From positions 1,517,501 through 1,581,500 of the forward strand of contig NZ_CP022684.1 of NCBI RefSeq assembly GCF_002863865.1: DNA of 64,000 nt, read 5' to 3'. A program made the position numbers and the translations under genes. The notes below the pieces were generated by a model. The model ran no database searches, was not told the DNA's origin, and was given only the letters and a program-made list of their open reading frames with translations. Positions 18,626 to 28,065 of this stretch are shown piece after piece. Within the stretch, counting starts at the first letter, position 1; the number at the start of each line of letters is the position of its first letter. This DNA is from Ketobacter alkanivorans (GTDB taxonomy: Bacteria; Pseudomonadota; Gammaproteobacteria; Pseudomonadales; Ketobacteraceae).

Positions 18626-19645
18626 TTGAACGATATCGTTACAACACATCAACTTAAGCTGGAACCTGCGGATTCCAGTCGCCTGGCAAGGCTCTGCGGT
18701 CAGTTCGACGAACACTTGCGACAAATCGAAGATAAACTCGAAGTACAAATTGCCAATCGCGGTAATGCCTTTGAACTGACGGGACACCCGCATCAAGTGG
18801 TTGCTGCCAGCTCAGTGCTGAAGAACCTCTATAAAGACACCAGTGACAATCAGGATCTAACCCCTGACGATGTGCATTTAGTGCTGAGAGAAAGCCTGAT
18901 GAGCAGTACGGATGCTGCACCGCAAGTGGTTGCGGCCGACAGCAGCTCCGATCGCGAAGCTGCCGAGCTGACCATTCGTACCCGCAAGGGCACCATCAAA
19001 CCTCGCGGTGACAACCAGAAAGCCTATGTGCGCGAGATCATGCGCCACGACATCAATTTCGGAATCGGACCTGCGGGCACAGGCAAAACCTATCTGGCAG
19101 TGGCCTGTGCGGTGGAAGCCCTGGAGTCGGAACAGGTTAGACGCATTCTGCTGGTGCGTCCGGCGGTGGAGGCCGGTGAAAAACTGGGGTTCCTGCCCGG
19201 CGACCTGGCAGAAAAAATCAACCCTTACCTGCGCCCACTCTATGACGCCCTTTACGAAATGCTGGGCTTTGAACGGGTTGCCAAATTCATTGATCGCCAG
19301 ATCATCGAAGTGGCGCCCCTGGCCTACATGCGCGGGCGCACCCTGAACAACTCGTTTATTATTCTGGATGAAAGCCAAAATACCACCAAAGAACAAATGA
19401 AAATGTTCCTGACCCGCATCGGATTTGGCTCCAAAGCCGTTATCACGGGAGATTACACCCAGATCGACCTGCCCCGTGGCACCAAAAGCGGGCTGGTGCA
19501 CGCCATGGAAGTGCTGGACGGTGTTGAAGGCATCGGTTTCTCCCACTTTCAATCCAAGGACGTGGTGCGCCATACCCTGGTACAGCGCATCGTAGAAGCT
19601 TACGATCGACATGAATCCGACACTAAGCCTCCCCATGCCGATTGA
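18626..19645 (+). CDS. ybeZ: PhoH-family ATPase (YbeZ)
   Basis: ATP-binding protein of the PhoH/YbeZ family, associated with rRNA maturation together with YbeY. 339 residues. An N-terminal KH-like region (about 10-80) is followed by Walker A GPAGTGKT (about 150-157) and Walker [10 protein letters not shown] (about 245-253). Translation must begin at the TTG at 18626 because a stop lies nine codons upstream and no ATG or GTG comes before conserved sequence; the ribosome site (GAAGGGCG) is weak and distant. The 3' end overlaps ybeY by 35 bases, implying coupling. First gene of the ybeZ-ybeY-corC-lnt operon. Confidence 0.93.
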   Translation: MNDIVTTHQLKLEPADSSRLARLCGQFDEHLRQIEDKLEVQIANRGNAFELTGHPHQVVAASSVLKNLYKDTSDNQDLTPDDVHLVLRESLMSSTDAAPQVVAADSSSDREAAELTIRTRKGTIKPRGDNQKAYVREIMRHDINFGIGPAGTGKTYLAVACAVEALESEQVRRILLVRPAVEAGEKLGFLPGDLAEKINPYLRPLYDALYEMLGFERVAKFIDRQIIEVAPLAYMRGRTLNNSFIILDESQNTTKEQMKMFLTRIGFGSKAVITGDYTQIDLPRGTKSGLVHAMEVLDGVEGIGFSHFQSKDVVRHTLVQRIVEAYDRHESDTKPPHAD

Positions 19646-20144
19646 ATCCGACAACCCTGTTGCCGAGCTGGATCTCGACCTGGATCTTCAGATCGCCTGC
19701 GAGAGCCCCAACCTGCCAACGGAAGCAGAATTTACCCGCTGGGTAGCTAAGGCTCTGAACGCAGCCAAGTACGCTGCCCCTGCCGACATGCCCACGGAGC
19801 TGACCCTGCGCATAGTGGACACCGCAGAAAGCCAGGAGCTGAACAGCACCTACCGCAGCAAAGACAAGCCCACCAATGTGCTGTCGTTTCCCTTTGATGG
19901 GCCGGACGATATTCCCTTGGCGCTGCTGGGGGATTTGGTGGTTTGCGCCCCGGTGGTGGCACAGGAAGCAGCGCAGCAGAACAAACCTATTACGGCCCAC
20001 TGGGCCCACATGGTCATCCATGGTAGCTTGCATTTACTGGGCTATGACCATATACAAGAGCAAGACGCGCAACAAATGGAAGCGTTGGAGGTGCAAATCC
20101 TGGCCGAGCTGGGCTTTGCAGACCCCTACGTAATAAATAACTAA
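19611..20144 (+). CDS. ybeY: Endoribonuclease YbeY
   Basis: Zinc-dependent RNase for 16S rRNA 3'-end maturation and 70S quality control. 177 residues. The catalytic zinc motif [11 protein letters not shown] (H3xH5xH) is complete, and the conserved [15 protein letters not shown] segment is present at about 82-96. The first ATG (19611) lies inside phoH; a second at 19635 would remove eight poorly conserved residues. The N-terminus is slightly longer and Asp/Leu-rich compared with short YbeY proteins. corC follows closely. Confidence 0.95.
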   Translation: MNPTLSLPMPIESDNPVAELDLDLDLQIACESPNLPTEAEFTRWVAKALNAAKYAAPADMPTELTLRIVDTAESQELNSTYRSKDKPTNVLSFPFDGPDDIPLALLGDLVVCAPVVAQEAAQQNKPITAHWAHMVIHGSLHLLGYDHIQEQDAQQMEALEVQILAELGFADPYVINN

Positions 20145-20166
20145 ATGAGGAGTGACCATCGTCATC

Positions 20167-21012
20167 ATGAACGACGATCACAGTCGTAACGGTTCATCGG
20201 GTAAGAGTTTCATCGATAAGATTGCCAACTTCCTGTCAGGTGAGCCACAGAATCAGTCAGAGGTTCTGGAAATTCTGACCAACGCCCATCACAGCGGATT
20301 GGTAGAGGCAGAGGCTCTGGGTATTTTTCAGGGAGCGCTGCAGGTATCGGATATGCAAGTGCGGGAAATCATGGTTCCCCGCCCTCAGTGCATCATCATC
20401 AACGCCACAGCCAAGCCAGAGGAATACCTGCCGCCCATCATCGAGTCAGCCCATTCCCGCTTCCCGGTGTATGGTGAGTCTACCGATGATATTATCGGCA
20501 TCCTGCTGGCCAAGGATCTGCTGGATCTGGCCTATAAAGGCAAGCTGGAAAAAACCCAGCTCAAAGATCTGATCCGCCCTGCATCCCTGGTGCCTGAGAG
20601 CAAACGTCTGAATGTGCTGCTACGGGAGTTCCGCCAAACCCGCACCCACATGGCCATCGTTGTAAACGAGTACGGCAAGATGTCCGGGCTGGTCACCATC
20701 GAAGACGTACTTGAGCAAATCGTAGGTGAAATTGACGATGAGCACGATTTCGATGACGACTATATGATCAAACAGGCAGAAGGTAATGAATTTATGGTGA
20801 AGGCGGTCACGCCGATTGATGAATTCAACGAACACTTCGCCACCAAGTTCAATGAAGACGAGTACGACACCATCGGGGGCATTGTACTCAGCCACTTTGG
20901 GCATTTGCCCAAGCGTGAAGAAAACGTCATCATCGGCAAATACAATTTTACCGTGATGAACGCAGACAATCGTGCCATTCGGCTGTTAAAAGTCAGCCCG
21001 ATACAGCACTGA
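20167..21012 (+). CDS. corC: HlyC/CorC-family CBS-domain protein
   Basis: Soluble CorC, 281 residues, with two CBS domains (about 65-125 and 130-190) and a C-terminal CorC/HlyC domain (about 205-280). Signature MVPRPQCIIINA is present, with VVNEYGKMSGLVTIEDVLEQIVGEI marking the second CBS. Linked to Mg2+/Co2+ efflux in enterobacteria, but its position between ybeY and lnt is conserved and the role is still debated. ATG 20167 matches the family N-terminus (MNDDHS, acidic); a GTG five codons earlier is possible. GAGGAG lies 14 bases upstream of the ATG. Confidence 0.92.
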   Translation: MNDDHSRNGSSGKSFIDKIANFLSGEPQNQSEVLEILTNAHHSGLVEAEALGIFQGALQVSDMQVREIMVPRPQCIIINATAKPEEYLPPIIESAHSRFPVYGESTDDIIGILLAKDLLDLAYKGKLEKTQLKDLIRPASLVPESKRLNVLLREFRQTRTHMAIVVNEYGKMSGLVTIEDVLEQIVGEIDDEHDFDDDYMIKQAEGNEFMVKAVTPIDEFNEHFATKFNEDEYDTIGGIVLSHFGHLPKREENVIIGKYNFTVMNADNRAIRLLKVSPIQH

Positions 21013-21067
21013 CGTTTGCAATATGCACCGGATACCTTAGATCCATAACAACACCAAGAACAGCAAC

Positions 21068-22630
21068 ATGACTTTAAAGACCTCGATTACCACAGGTGGC
21101 AAGGGCCACCTGTTGGCGTTATTGGCCGGTGCATTGTTCCCCCTGGGGCTGGCACCATTGAACCTGTGGCCGCTGATACCGGTATCCATGGCCCTGCTAC
21201 TGGTGTTGCTGGAAGGGCAAACCCCCAAGCGCGCCTTCTGGCGGGCGTTTCTTTATGGCATGGGCTTTAACGGTGTCGGCATATCCTGGGTGTATGTCAG
21301 CATTCATTTCTATGGCAACACACCGGTGTGGCTGGCGGCCCTGGGCACGCTGTTGTTTTGCGCCTTCCTCAGCCTGCTGCTGTTTTCGCTACCCTTTTGG
21401 GCATTCCGGCGCTGGCAAATGGATCGTTATGCCCTGCTCACGTTTCCAGCCCTGTGGGTACTGGTGGAGTGGAGCAAAAGCTGGCTGTTGAGCGGCTTCC
21501 CCTGGTTGTGGGCTGGCTATGGCTTTATCGACTCGCCCCTGTGGGGACTGGCTCCGGTGGCCGGTGCTTTGGGCTTGAGTCTGGTGGCGGCGATGTCTGC
21601 CGTGTTGCTACGGTTTATATTCAAGCAGGAAAATCTGCGTCGAATGCCAGCTGTTATAGGACTGGTTGCGCTGTGGGCTGGCTGTTGGGCCCTGAACTCC
21701 CTGGAATGGACCCTGCCGGATCTGGCTCAGACGCGCAAAGTCGCGTTGGTGCAAGGCAACATTCCGCAGGAACAAAAATGGGATCCAAAGTACCGTAAAG
21801 CCATTATCGATACCTATGTGAAAGCCACCGAAGCCAACTGGGATGCGGAGTTTATTCTGTGGCCGGAGGCGGCTTATCCCGTGTTCTATCATCAGGCTAT
21901 GCGCACCATTACCGAGCTGGATATTCGCGCCTCAGAAAAGTCCGTTGCCATCGTCAGCGGTGTGCCCCGCTGGGAACCAAACGAGAACGGCGAACAACAT
22001 TACTTCAATGCCGTGTTCGTGATTGGGGACGGGCAAGGCATCTACAACAAGCAGAAGCTGGTGCCCTTTGGCGAATATGTGCCCCTGGAAGATTTAATGC
22101 GCGGCTTGCTGCCGTTCTTCAACCTGCCCATGTCCAGCTTTACCTCCGGTGCGTCCGAGCAGCCTGTGCTGATGGCCAAAGGCCTCAGTTTTGCTGCTTA
22201 CATCTGCTACGAAATCGTCTACCCGGAACTGGTGCGAGAACAGGCCAAGGGCAAGGACTTTCTGGTAACCATCAGCAACGATGCCTGGTTCGGCCATTCC
22301 TGGGGCCCCATCCAGCATTTCCAGATGGCCCGCATGCGAGCACTGGAAACCGGCAAATATCTGTTGCGAGGCACCAATACCGGCATCACCGCCATCATCG
22401 ATCACAAAGGGCGGGTGCAATCGCAACTGCCCCAGTTCGAACAGGGCGTGCTGAAAGGCGTGGTGTACGGCACCCAAGGCGTGACCCCCTTTGTGCAGTT
22501 TGGGCAGTGGCCGGTGCTGGCGTTGTGTTTTCTGGGTTTAATCGTAGGCGTGGTGCTGAGCTTAAGGCCTGAGCCTGCGCTGAATGTGCGGCCGCTCTAC
22601 CATAACGCGACCGTGACCCGCTCCAAATAA
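21068..22630 (+). CDS. lnt: Apolipoprotein N-acyltransferase
   Basis: Inner-membrane enzyme that adds the third acyl chain to bacterial lipoproteins, needed before Lol sorting. 520 residues: about six N-terminal transmembrane helices, then a periplasmic nitrilase-like domain (about 225-480) and a final helix. Catalytic triad visible: Glu in LWPEAAYP, Lys in KQKLVPFGEYVP and Cys in YICYEIVYPE. It serves the many predicted lipoproteins of this window (LptE and the 36-39 kb cluster). Last gene of the phoH operon. Confidence 0.96.
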   Translation: MTLKTSITTGGKGHLLALLAGALFPLGLAPLNLWPLIPVSMALLLVLLEGQTPKRAFWRAFLYGMGFNGVGISWVYVSIHFYGNTPVWLAALGTLLFCAFLSLLLFSLPFWAFRRWQMDRYALLTFPALWVLVEWSKSWLLSGFPWLWAGYGFIDSPLWGLAPVAGALGLSLVAAMSAVLLRFIFKQENLRRMPAVIGLVALWAGCWALNSLEWTLPDLAQTRKVALVQGNIPQEQKWDPKYRKAIIDTYVKATEANWDAEFILWPEAAYPVFYHQAMRTITELDIRASEKSVAIVSGVPRWEPNENGEQHYFNAVFVIGDGQGIYNKQKLVPFGEYVPLEDLMRGLLPFFNLPMSSFTSGASEQPVLMAKGLSFAAYICYEIVYPELVREQAKGKDFLVTISNDAWFGHSWGPIQHFQMARMRALETGKYLLRGTNTGITAIIDHKGRVQSQLPQFEQGVLKGVVYGTQGVTPFVQFGQWPVLALCFLGLIVGVVLSLRPEPALNVRPLYHNATVTRSK

Positions 22631-22644
22631 AGCCGCGCGACAGA

Positions 22645-23412
22645 TTATCCGGGCCTGGCCAACCCCAGACGGTAGGCCAGCAAGCCCAGGTATTCACGCA
22701 GCGCTCGGGATGAAAGATACAAACTGTAAGACGAAGGAATCCAATCTCCCGGCTCGTTATCAAAATCGCCTTCAAACCCGGTGGGTGCCGGTATCACCTC
22801 AATACCCGCCTGCCGGAAACAATACACCGCCCTTGGCAAATGCCAGGCCGAGGTGACCAGCAACACTGTGTCCACTCCATCGCGCCTCAGATACTCCGCG
22901 CTGAACATGGCGTTCTCCCAGGTATTCAGGCTGTTGGATTCCACCCAGTCGGGCTCGATGGCCAAGTTACGCAGTAACTCCGCCATGGCCTCTGCCTCGC
23001 TGCGTTCTGCCTGAGCCGGGTTGCCACCGCTCAGCAGAATGCGCAACCCCGTGGCACGCTGCAGTTCTGCGCCATACAGCAATCTGTCGACACTGTATCC
23101 CCCCGCCACGGAACGGCCATATTCAGGCTGCTGTTTGTGAATCCCCCCAGCCAGTACCACGATAGCCTGCGGTGGCGATGGCAAGCTGTTCAAACCGGCA
23201 GCATCCAGAGCTGGATATGGCTCCAGGCCCTGATACAAGAAACACTTCATCGCAGGAATCGATAGCACCAACAGGCTGCTTAGGGATAACGCGACGAGCC
23301 CGTATGACACCCGTCGGCTCCAGCGCCACAACAGCGCCGCCGCCAGCAGCAATAATAAATTAACCCCCGGCGGCAACATCGCCTCGGTGAGGATGTATCG
23401 CAGCAGCATCAC
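22645..23412 (-). CDS. YdcF/ElyC-type DUF218 membrane protein
   Basis: 255 residues with two N-terminal transmembrane helices (about 12-30 and 35-55) and a DUF218 domain. Family motifs include AIVVLAGGI, GLRILLSGGNP, ESNSLNTWENAMFSAEYL and TSAWHLPRA. ElyC-type members act in envelope biogenesis at the undecaprenyl-carrier step; which subfamily this is remains unclear. It is convergent with lnt (14 bp) and 27 bp downstream of the sortase gene on the same strand, so co-transcription is likely. Confidence 0.85.
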   Translation of the reverse strand: MMLLRYILTEAMLPPGVNLLLLLAAALLWRWSRRVSYGLVALSLSSLLVLSIPAMKCFLYQGLEPYPALDAAGLNSLPSPPQAIVVLAGGIHKQQPEYGRSVAGGYSVDRLLYGAELQRATGLRILLSGGNPAQAERSEAEAMAELLRNLAIEPDWVESNSLNTWENAMFSAEYLRRDGVDTVLLVTSAWHLPRAVYCFRQAGIEVIPAPTGFEGDFDNEPGDWIPSSYSLYLSSRALREYLGLLAYRLGLARPG

Positions 23413-23439
23413 CTGGTCCCCCTAGTCTGCATCAGGCCG

Positions 23440-24069
23440 CTACGCTATCACACCCTTGTAACCAGTGTCAGTGTTCGTGGGCCAATTCGATCCAATGCGG
23501 TTGGACACCGCTCGGGCGATCACCAGATAACGCAGCGGCCCACCACTGTCCAAGGCATTAAACGGATAGCATGCCACCAGCGCCAACACCGGCTCCTGGG
23601 ACTGCAGCAGAATATCGGAATCACGTACATCGGTGACTTGGATCTGCACGATCTCAAACTTACGTTTGATGCCATCGGCGGTTTGCAACAGAAACTGCTC
23701 CCCCAGTTGCACATGACGCAAGAACGCAAAGTGGGTATCACGATGGCCACCGATCACGCTAACCCCCAACTGCCCAGGCATCACGCTGGCACTGAGGTGC
23801 GCCGGGCCGAAAGCCAGGTTACGGCCACTGGCTCCGGCTAACACCACCAGCTTGGTATCCTGCTGCGGAAACACCAGTCGGGCGATGGGCGAGGTATCCG
23901 CCCAGGGCCAGGGGCGGTGCTCGGCACCGTCCTTCAGATGACGCTGCCAGGCCTCTTGCAACAGATACTGCGCCAGCTCAGCCTTGGCGGTCATGTAGGC
24001 ACTTTCACCCAAGAACCACATCGCAAGCACCACCAACAACAACGCCAGACGCTTACGCCAGATCCCCAT
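23440..24069 (-). CDS. Class GN sortase (marine proteobacterial type)
   Basis: Cysteine transpeptidase of the dedicated Gram-negative sortase class; 209 residues. An N-terminal membrane anchor lies at about 7-27. Catalytic residues are all visible: His109 in GGHRDTHF, Cys167 in LVACYPF and Arg180 in GPLRYLVIA. Family knowledge says such sortases have one cognate substrate encoded next door; here the VIT/vWA protein gene overlaps its start by 17 bases, so the pair is translationally coupled. It faces the periplasm. The anchoring acceptor in Gram-negative cells is not established. Confidence 0.9.
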   Translation of the reverse strand: MGIWRKRLALLLVVLAMWFLGESAYMTAKAELAQYLLQEAWQRHLKDGAEHRPWPWADTSPIARLVFPQQDTKLVVLAGASGRNLAFGPAHLSASVMPGQLGVSVIGGHRDTHFAFLRHVQLGEQFLLQTADGIKRKFEIVQIQVTDVRDSDILLQSQEPVLALVACYPFNALDSGGPLRYLVIARAVSNRIGSNWPTNTDTGYKGVIA

Positions 24070-26134
24070 GGCATTCCTCCCTGAATTCAGCGCGATGCCA
24101 CACCAGCAACGCCAAGATCAGCAGCATCAGCCCCATAAGCAGGTGCCAGTGCAAACCCAAAGCCGTGCGAGGATAGCCCACGGCAGGCGCAGGCTGGGTG
24201 GATCCCGCAGGCATGCGATTGGCGACCTGATCCGTCAGCAAGTCTGCATCGGCTGGCCGCACCGGCGTTTTGTCTACCGCAACGAAACTGGTGTAACGGG
24301 TTACCAGTCGATGTTCGATGCCCAACTTGATGATCTCATCCCGATGTAATTCACCATTGCCCTGCCGCACCCCCTCATCCTGCAGATGGGCCACTTTGCT
24401 GCGGGCCCACAGGGTTGCAACACCCGTGGCACTATCCCCCTGTTGCAACTGCAACTGGGATCGCCACGGCTGGCCCTCAAACATTCCACTGATTTGAATA
24501 CGCTCGGGCTGTTCATCAAATCGCGCCTTAATAACCAAAGGCTCACCCAAATACAGATCCGGCACCGGCTGCGGATAGAGTTCCGCCTGAGCGCCCTCAA
24601 TGTTCACGTTCAGATGAGTAAGGGCGGGCTTTTCGATCTTACCGAACAGCTCTGACATTTTACCCTGTACTTCATCGCTGCTGCCGATGTAGGTGTATGT
24701 GCCACGGCCAAACTCCGCTGCCTTACGCATAAAATAGGCATTGGGGGCAGAACCGATACCCACGGTGTAAAGCCGCTTGCTGCCAATGTGCTTGTGAATC
24801 AACTCAAACAGCGCCGCCTCATTGCCTACGCTGCCATCGGTGATAAACACTACCTGGGTAACGTTTTCCTCGCTGTCTGGCCCGGTGAGTGCGGCCTGCA
24901 ATGGTGCGTACATGGCGGTACCGCCATCGGCCACCAAGCTGTCGACAAAGAGCCGCGCCCTGCGCAGCGCTCCCGGTTCGGCGTGGGCAGACGCAGGAAA
25001 CAGGGTGTTAAAACCAGAGTCGAAGTCAATTACGTTAAAGCGATCCTGTGGACGCAAACGATCCAGCGCCATTTGCACCGCCTGTTTTGCCTGCACCATG
25101 GATTGCCCCGACATGGAGCCGGAACTGTCGATGATCATAATCAGTTCCCGCGGCCCGATCTGCAGATTCTGTGACTGAGTTGGGGGCAGCAACATAATCA
25201 ATCCATGATCCTTGCCTTCAACCTGCTCGGAAAAGTACGCCGCCACAGGAGCCTGTTGCGCCACAGGTTTCCAATTCAGAACAAAGTCACGATCCATAGG
25301 CACAGCGCCGGACTGAGTGCTAACCCGATACTCGGCACTGAGACGAGTCACGTCAATGGCGTGATACGGCGCGCTGAACCGTTCAACATCAAACCCCGTA
25401 TTCACCGCAATCTGAATACGGGCCTTGAGCTGATCGTCACCGCCTTCAGGGGTTTGGGCCTGGTGTGTTTGGGGTGGCGTAATAAGATGAGCATCCGGCA
25501 CCTGTGCCGTGGGGAACGACCAGCCTTTTACCTCTTGGGGCGGTAACTCCATCAGCGACACACCGGGGATGTATCGAGGCGTGAGTGTCAGGGGCAAGCG
25601 CAAAGAGAATTGCCCACCATCGTAATGCAGCACCTGTAGAAAGCTCAGTTCCACCTCGACCGTTTCACCGGGGCCGATATTGGCCACTTGAGTTGAGAAC
25701 AGGTTGGGGCGCTGCTGTTGCAGTAACCCGGCCCGCTTACCGGCGGCCTTGGCTTGGGTATAGATGCGCTTGGCCTCCTGTTTCTCTTTGATCTCCCCTT
25801 CAATCACGCGCTCGCCGATTTTTATGCGCATGGCGTTCACTGCACTGTCATCCGGCAGTGGTAACACGTAAACAGCCTCTACCCAATCCTGCCCCGGGTT
25901 CCGAAAGCTCTGTCGCACTATCACCTTCGACACCAAACCATTCACCTGCACATCAAATTCGGCGTTGCTGCGCAGAAACGGTCGATAGCTGTGCCCCTCC
26001 TTCACCAGCAAACTGCCGGTACCCACCTCATCCAGGGAGGCATAATCAGCCTCTTCAAACCCAAAGCTGCGGGAGGATGTCCACAGCAGACAAAAAGCAA
26101 AAAACAGGCAGAGTAGAGAATATTTCCGTTGCAT
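24053..26134 (-). CDS. Sortase-dedicated target protein with VIT and von Willebrand A domains
   Basis: Large exported protein, 693 residues from ATG 26134 (the frame continues upstream only through a TTG). Signal peptide at about 1-26 (LCLFFAFCLLW core). VIT domain about 45-170, with the stretch VKVIVRQSF-like strands and LPLPDDSAVNAM. vWA domain begins near RELIMIIDSSGSMSGQSM, whose DSSGS is the MIDAS metal motif, with the later Thr and Asp ligands in GGTAMYAPL and VFITDGSVG. The tail carries YPRTALG, resembling an LPxTA/G sorting signal, then a hydrophobic helix of about 18 residues and WHRAEFREE. Probably anchored by the adjacent sortase and used for metal-dependent adhesion. Confidence 0.88.
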   Translation of the reverse strand: MQRKYSLLCLFFAFCLLWTSSRSFGFEEADYASLDEVGTGSLLVKEGHSYRPFLRSNAEFDVQVNGLVSKVIVRQSFRNPGQDWVEAVYVLPLPDDSAVNAMRIKIGERVIEGEIKEKQEAKRIYTQAKAAGKRAGLLQQQRPNLFSTQVANIGPGETVEVELSFLQVLHYDGGQFSLRLPLTLTPRYIPGVSLMELPPQEVKGWSFPTAQVPDAHLITPPQTHQAQTPEGGDDQLKARIQIAVNTGFDVERFSAPYHAIDVTRLSAEYRVSTQSGAVPMDRDFVLNWKPVAQQAPVAAYFSEQVEGKDHGLIMLLPPTQSQNLQIGPRELIMIIDSSGSMSGQSMVQAKQAVQMALDRLRPQDRFNVIDFDSGFNTLFPASAHAEPGALRRARLFVDSLVADGGTAMYAPLQAALTGPDSEENVTQVVFITDGSVGNEAALFELIHKHIGSKRLYTVGIGSAPNAYFMRKAAEFGRGTYTYIGSSDEVQGKMSELFGKIEKPALTHLNVNIEGAQAELYPQPVPDLYLGEPLVIKARFDEQPERIQISGMFEGQPWRSQLQLQQGDSATGVATLWARSKVAHLQDEGVRQGNGELHRDEIIKLGIEHRLVTRYTSFVAVDKTPVRPADADLLTDQVANRMPAGSTQPAPAVGYPRTALGLHWHLLMGLMLLILALLVWHRAEFREECHGDLA

Positions 26135-26260
26135 TGTTGATCCCCAAACAGTGAATGACAGGGACAGTACAACGCGCAAAAGCGGCAACCCGCCGCCGCA
26201 ACCATGGCAGAGCAGAGATCAATTGTGATGAATCATGACCAGCCCGAATAGGGATGGGCT

Positions 26261-27838
26261 TTAGAATAATTCGACGCTATCGGTGGGCTCGTGATGGGTA
26301 AACTGTGGCAAGGTTATACAAAAACGGGTGCCCACGCCCTCCTGCGAGGTCACATTTATTTCACCGCCCATTTCGGCAACAAACTCTTTCACCACCGTTA
26401 CCCCCAAGCCGGTGCCTTGGTGGTGGTGAACGTAATCATCATAAAGCTGGCTTACCGGGCGAAACAATTGACTGACTCGATCGGCAGACATGCCAACCCC
26501 GGTATCGGCAACGGTAATCACCAGTTGTTCACCCAAATCGGTGTGATACTCCGTTCCCACGGAAACCCGAATCTCACCTTGTTCTGTGTATTTAAGGGCA
26601 TTGGCGCAGAGCTTTTTCACCACCTGATTCAAACGCATTGGATCCAGCTCTGCCTGCAGGCACTCTTCCGAAAATTCGCCAATAAAGTGCAGCCCTTTTT
26701 GCGCCGCCCGCGCTGCACTGACACGAAAGGTGCCTGCCAGCACATCGGCCACCAGTACTCGCTGCTTTGCATGCTCGGTGTCCACATTAACCCGACTCAG
26801 ATCTTCAAGATCCTCGATCATTTCCATCAAGCGATCCGCGTTATCCTTTACCATGGTCACAGCAGACAATTCCCGCTCAGAAAACGGATCGCCCATTGCT
26901 TTGGCCGCCAGCTTGGTGCTAAAGCCCAAGACAGCGTTCATGGGGGTACGCAGTTCGTGGGACATGACCCGTAAAAAGATGGATTTGGCCTTCTCGGACA
27001 TGGCCACCGCGCGCTCTAAAGCCAGGGTTTTCACCCGCGCCTCGGCACCCTCCACCAAAGTGAACAACATGTCTTTCATGCGCCCGTATGGCTCAGATCC
27101 CGCTTCTGGCATATTACGGGCCATCACACTGACGGTGTCAAAGTTGGCAATGGTGCGGTTTTCTAGATCCACAAACCTGCCTTTGCTGCGCATTTCCAGC
27201 ATCAGGCGCTGCCAGGCATCCTGCCGCGCCTCTGAGCCAAAGTACACCATCCCGCCATCTTCGGCTTCGATTATGCCGCAGCCGGACACCCCCAAGCGCT
27301 CCAGAGTCTGGTTCAGCAACAGTCCCAAACTGTCGTAATCGCTGCATTCGTAACTCTTCTCCAAAAAACGGATGATTTCACCCAGCTGGCTGCTGGCAGA
27401 CATGGAGAGCATGGCAATATCGCTGGCTTCGTTTAGCTGTTGGCGTAGGAGACTGGCTTCTCTTTGACGGGTGAAAAACTGATCCAGGGCGGTATAGAGT
27501 GACTCATAGCCCGAAAAAACAGGGACATACAATGCCAAACGACACTGCCAAAAAGGATCCAGATCAATGTTGCCGGGCTGACGCTGAAACAGGATCAGGT
27601 GCTCATAGGGGCGCACCATAAAATCGCCCTGCAGCTGATGACGTAACAGGCTTTGATTATCCGGTGTAATTTCAATCATGGCCACCGGTGCAGTCTGGGT
27701 TTGCTGCGCAACCGCGGCCCAGCCATCCAGGCTCACCAGATGGCAGCCCAGCGTTCGTTCCAGCTCCGATAACGCCAACTCCTGCTGGGTCTGCGGCTCA
27801 ACCAGCATCAATACCTGCGGTGTAAAACGTGCGTTCAC
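26261..27838 (-). CDS. Soluble histidine kinase with GAF-like sensor region
   Basis: 525 residues from the GTG at 27838, which has AAGGAAG four bases upstream; the frame continues 32 codons further without a better start. No transmembrane segment is seen. The first about 110 residues resemble a degenerate receiver-like fold; a GAF-like region (about 145-270, with LERLGVSGCGIIEAEDGG) follows. The kinase core has His294 in VMSHELRTPMNAVLGF, an N-box (LNQVVKKLCANALKYTEQG) and G boxes DTGVGMS and GTGLGV. It has no adjacent response-regulator gene. The sortase operon lies 126 bp downstream on the same strand. Confidence 0.85.
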   Translation of the reverse strand: MNARFTPQVLMLVEPQTQQELALSELERTLGCHLVSLDGWAAVAQQTQTAPVAMIEITPDNQSLLRHQLQGDFMVRPYEHLILFQRQPGNIDLDPFWQCRLALYVPVFSGYESLYTALDQFFTRQREASLLRQQLNEASDIAMLSMSASSQLGEIIRFLEKSYECSDYDSLGLLLNQTLERLGVSGCGIIEAEDGGMVYFGSEARQDAWQRLMLEMRSKGRFVDLENRTIANFDTVSVMARNMPEAGSEPYGRMKDMLFTLVEGAEARVKTLALERAVAMSEKAKSIFLRVMSHELRTPMNAVLGFSTKLAAKAMGDPFSERELSAVTMVKDNADRLMEMIEDLEDLSRVNVDTEHAKQRVLVADVLAGTFRVSAARAAQKGLHFIGEFSEECLQAELDPMRLNQVVKKLCANALKYTEQGEIRVSVGTEYHTDLGEQLVITVADTGVGMSADRVSQLFRPVSQLYDDYVHHHQGTGLGVTVVKEFVAEMGGEINVTSQEGVGTRFCITLPQFTHHEPTDSVELF

Positions 27839-28065
27839 CTGGCTTCCTTTCCCCACAGAGACATGTTCTTTAAGATTAGTGCAGGATAGCGCAGCCTGCA
27901 GAAAACCCCTGTGCAATTGGCCTGACCAACCCACCCGCTGATTTTGTCAGTTTTGGACATTGCCAGCGCTGGACGTATTGGTGATTCTGTCTCAGACACA
28001 AGAACAACTAAATAGGTCAGGGTTATGGACTCCCACCAAGGCCGTTTCCAAATACGAGCGACACC

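Noticed and set aside
18878..19654. Antisense frame over phoH
   Set aside because: Shadow of a firmly identified gene.
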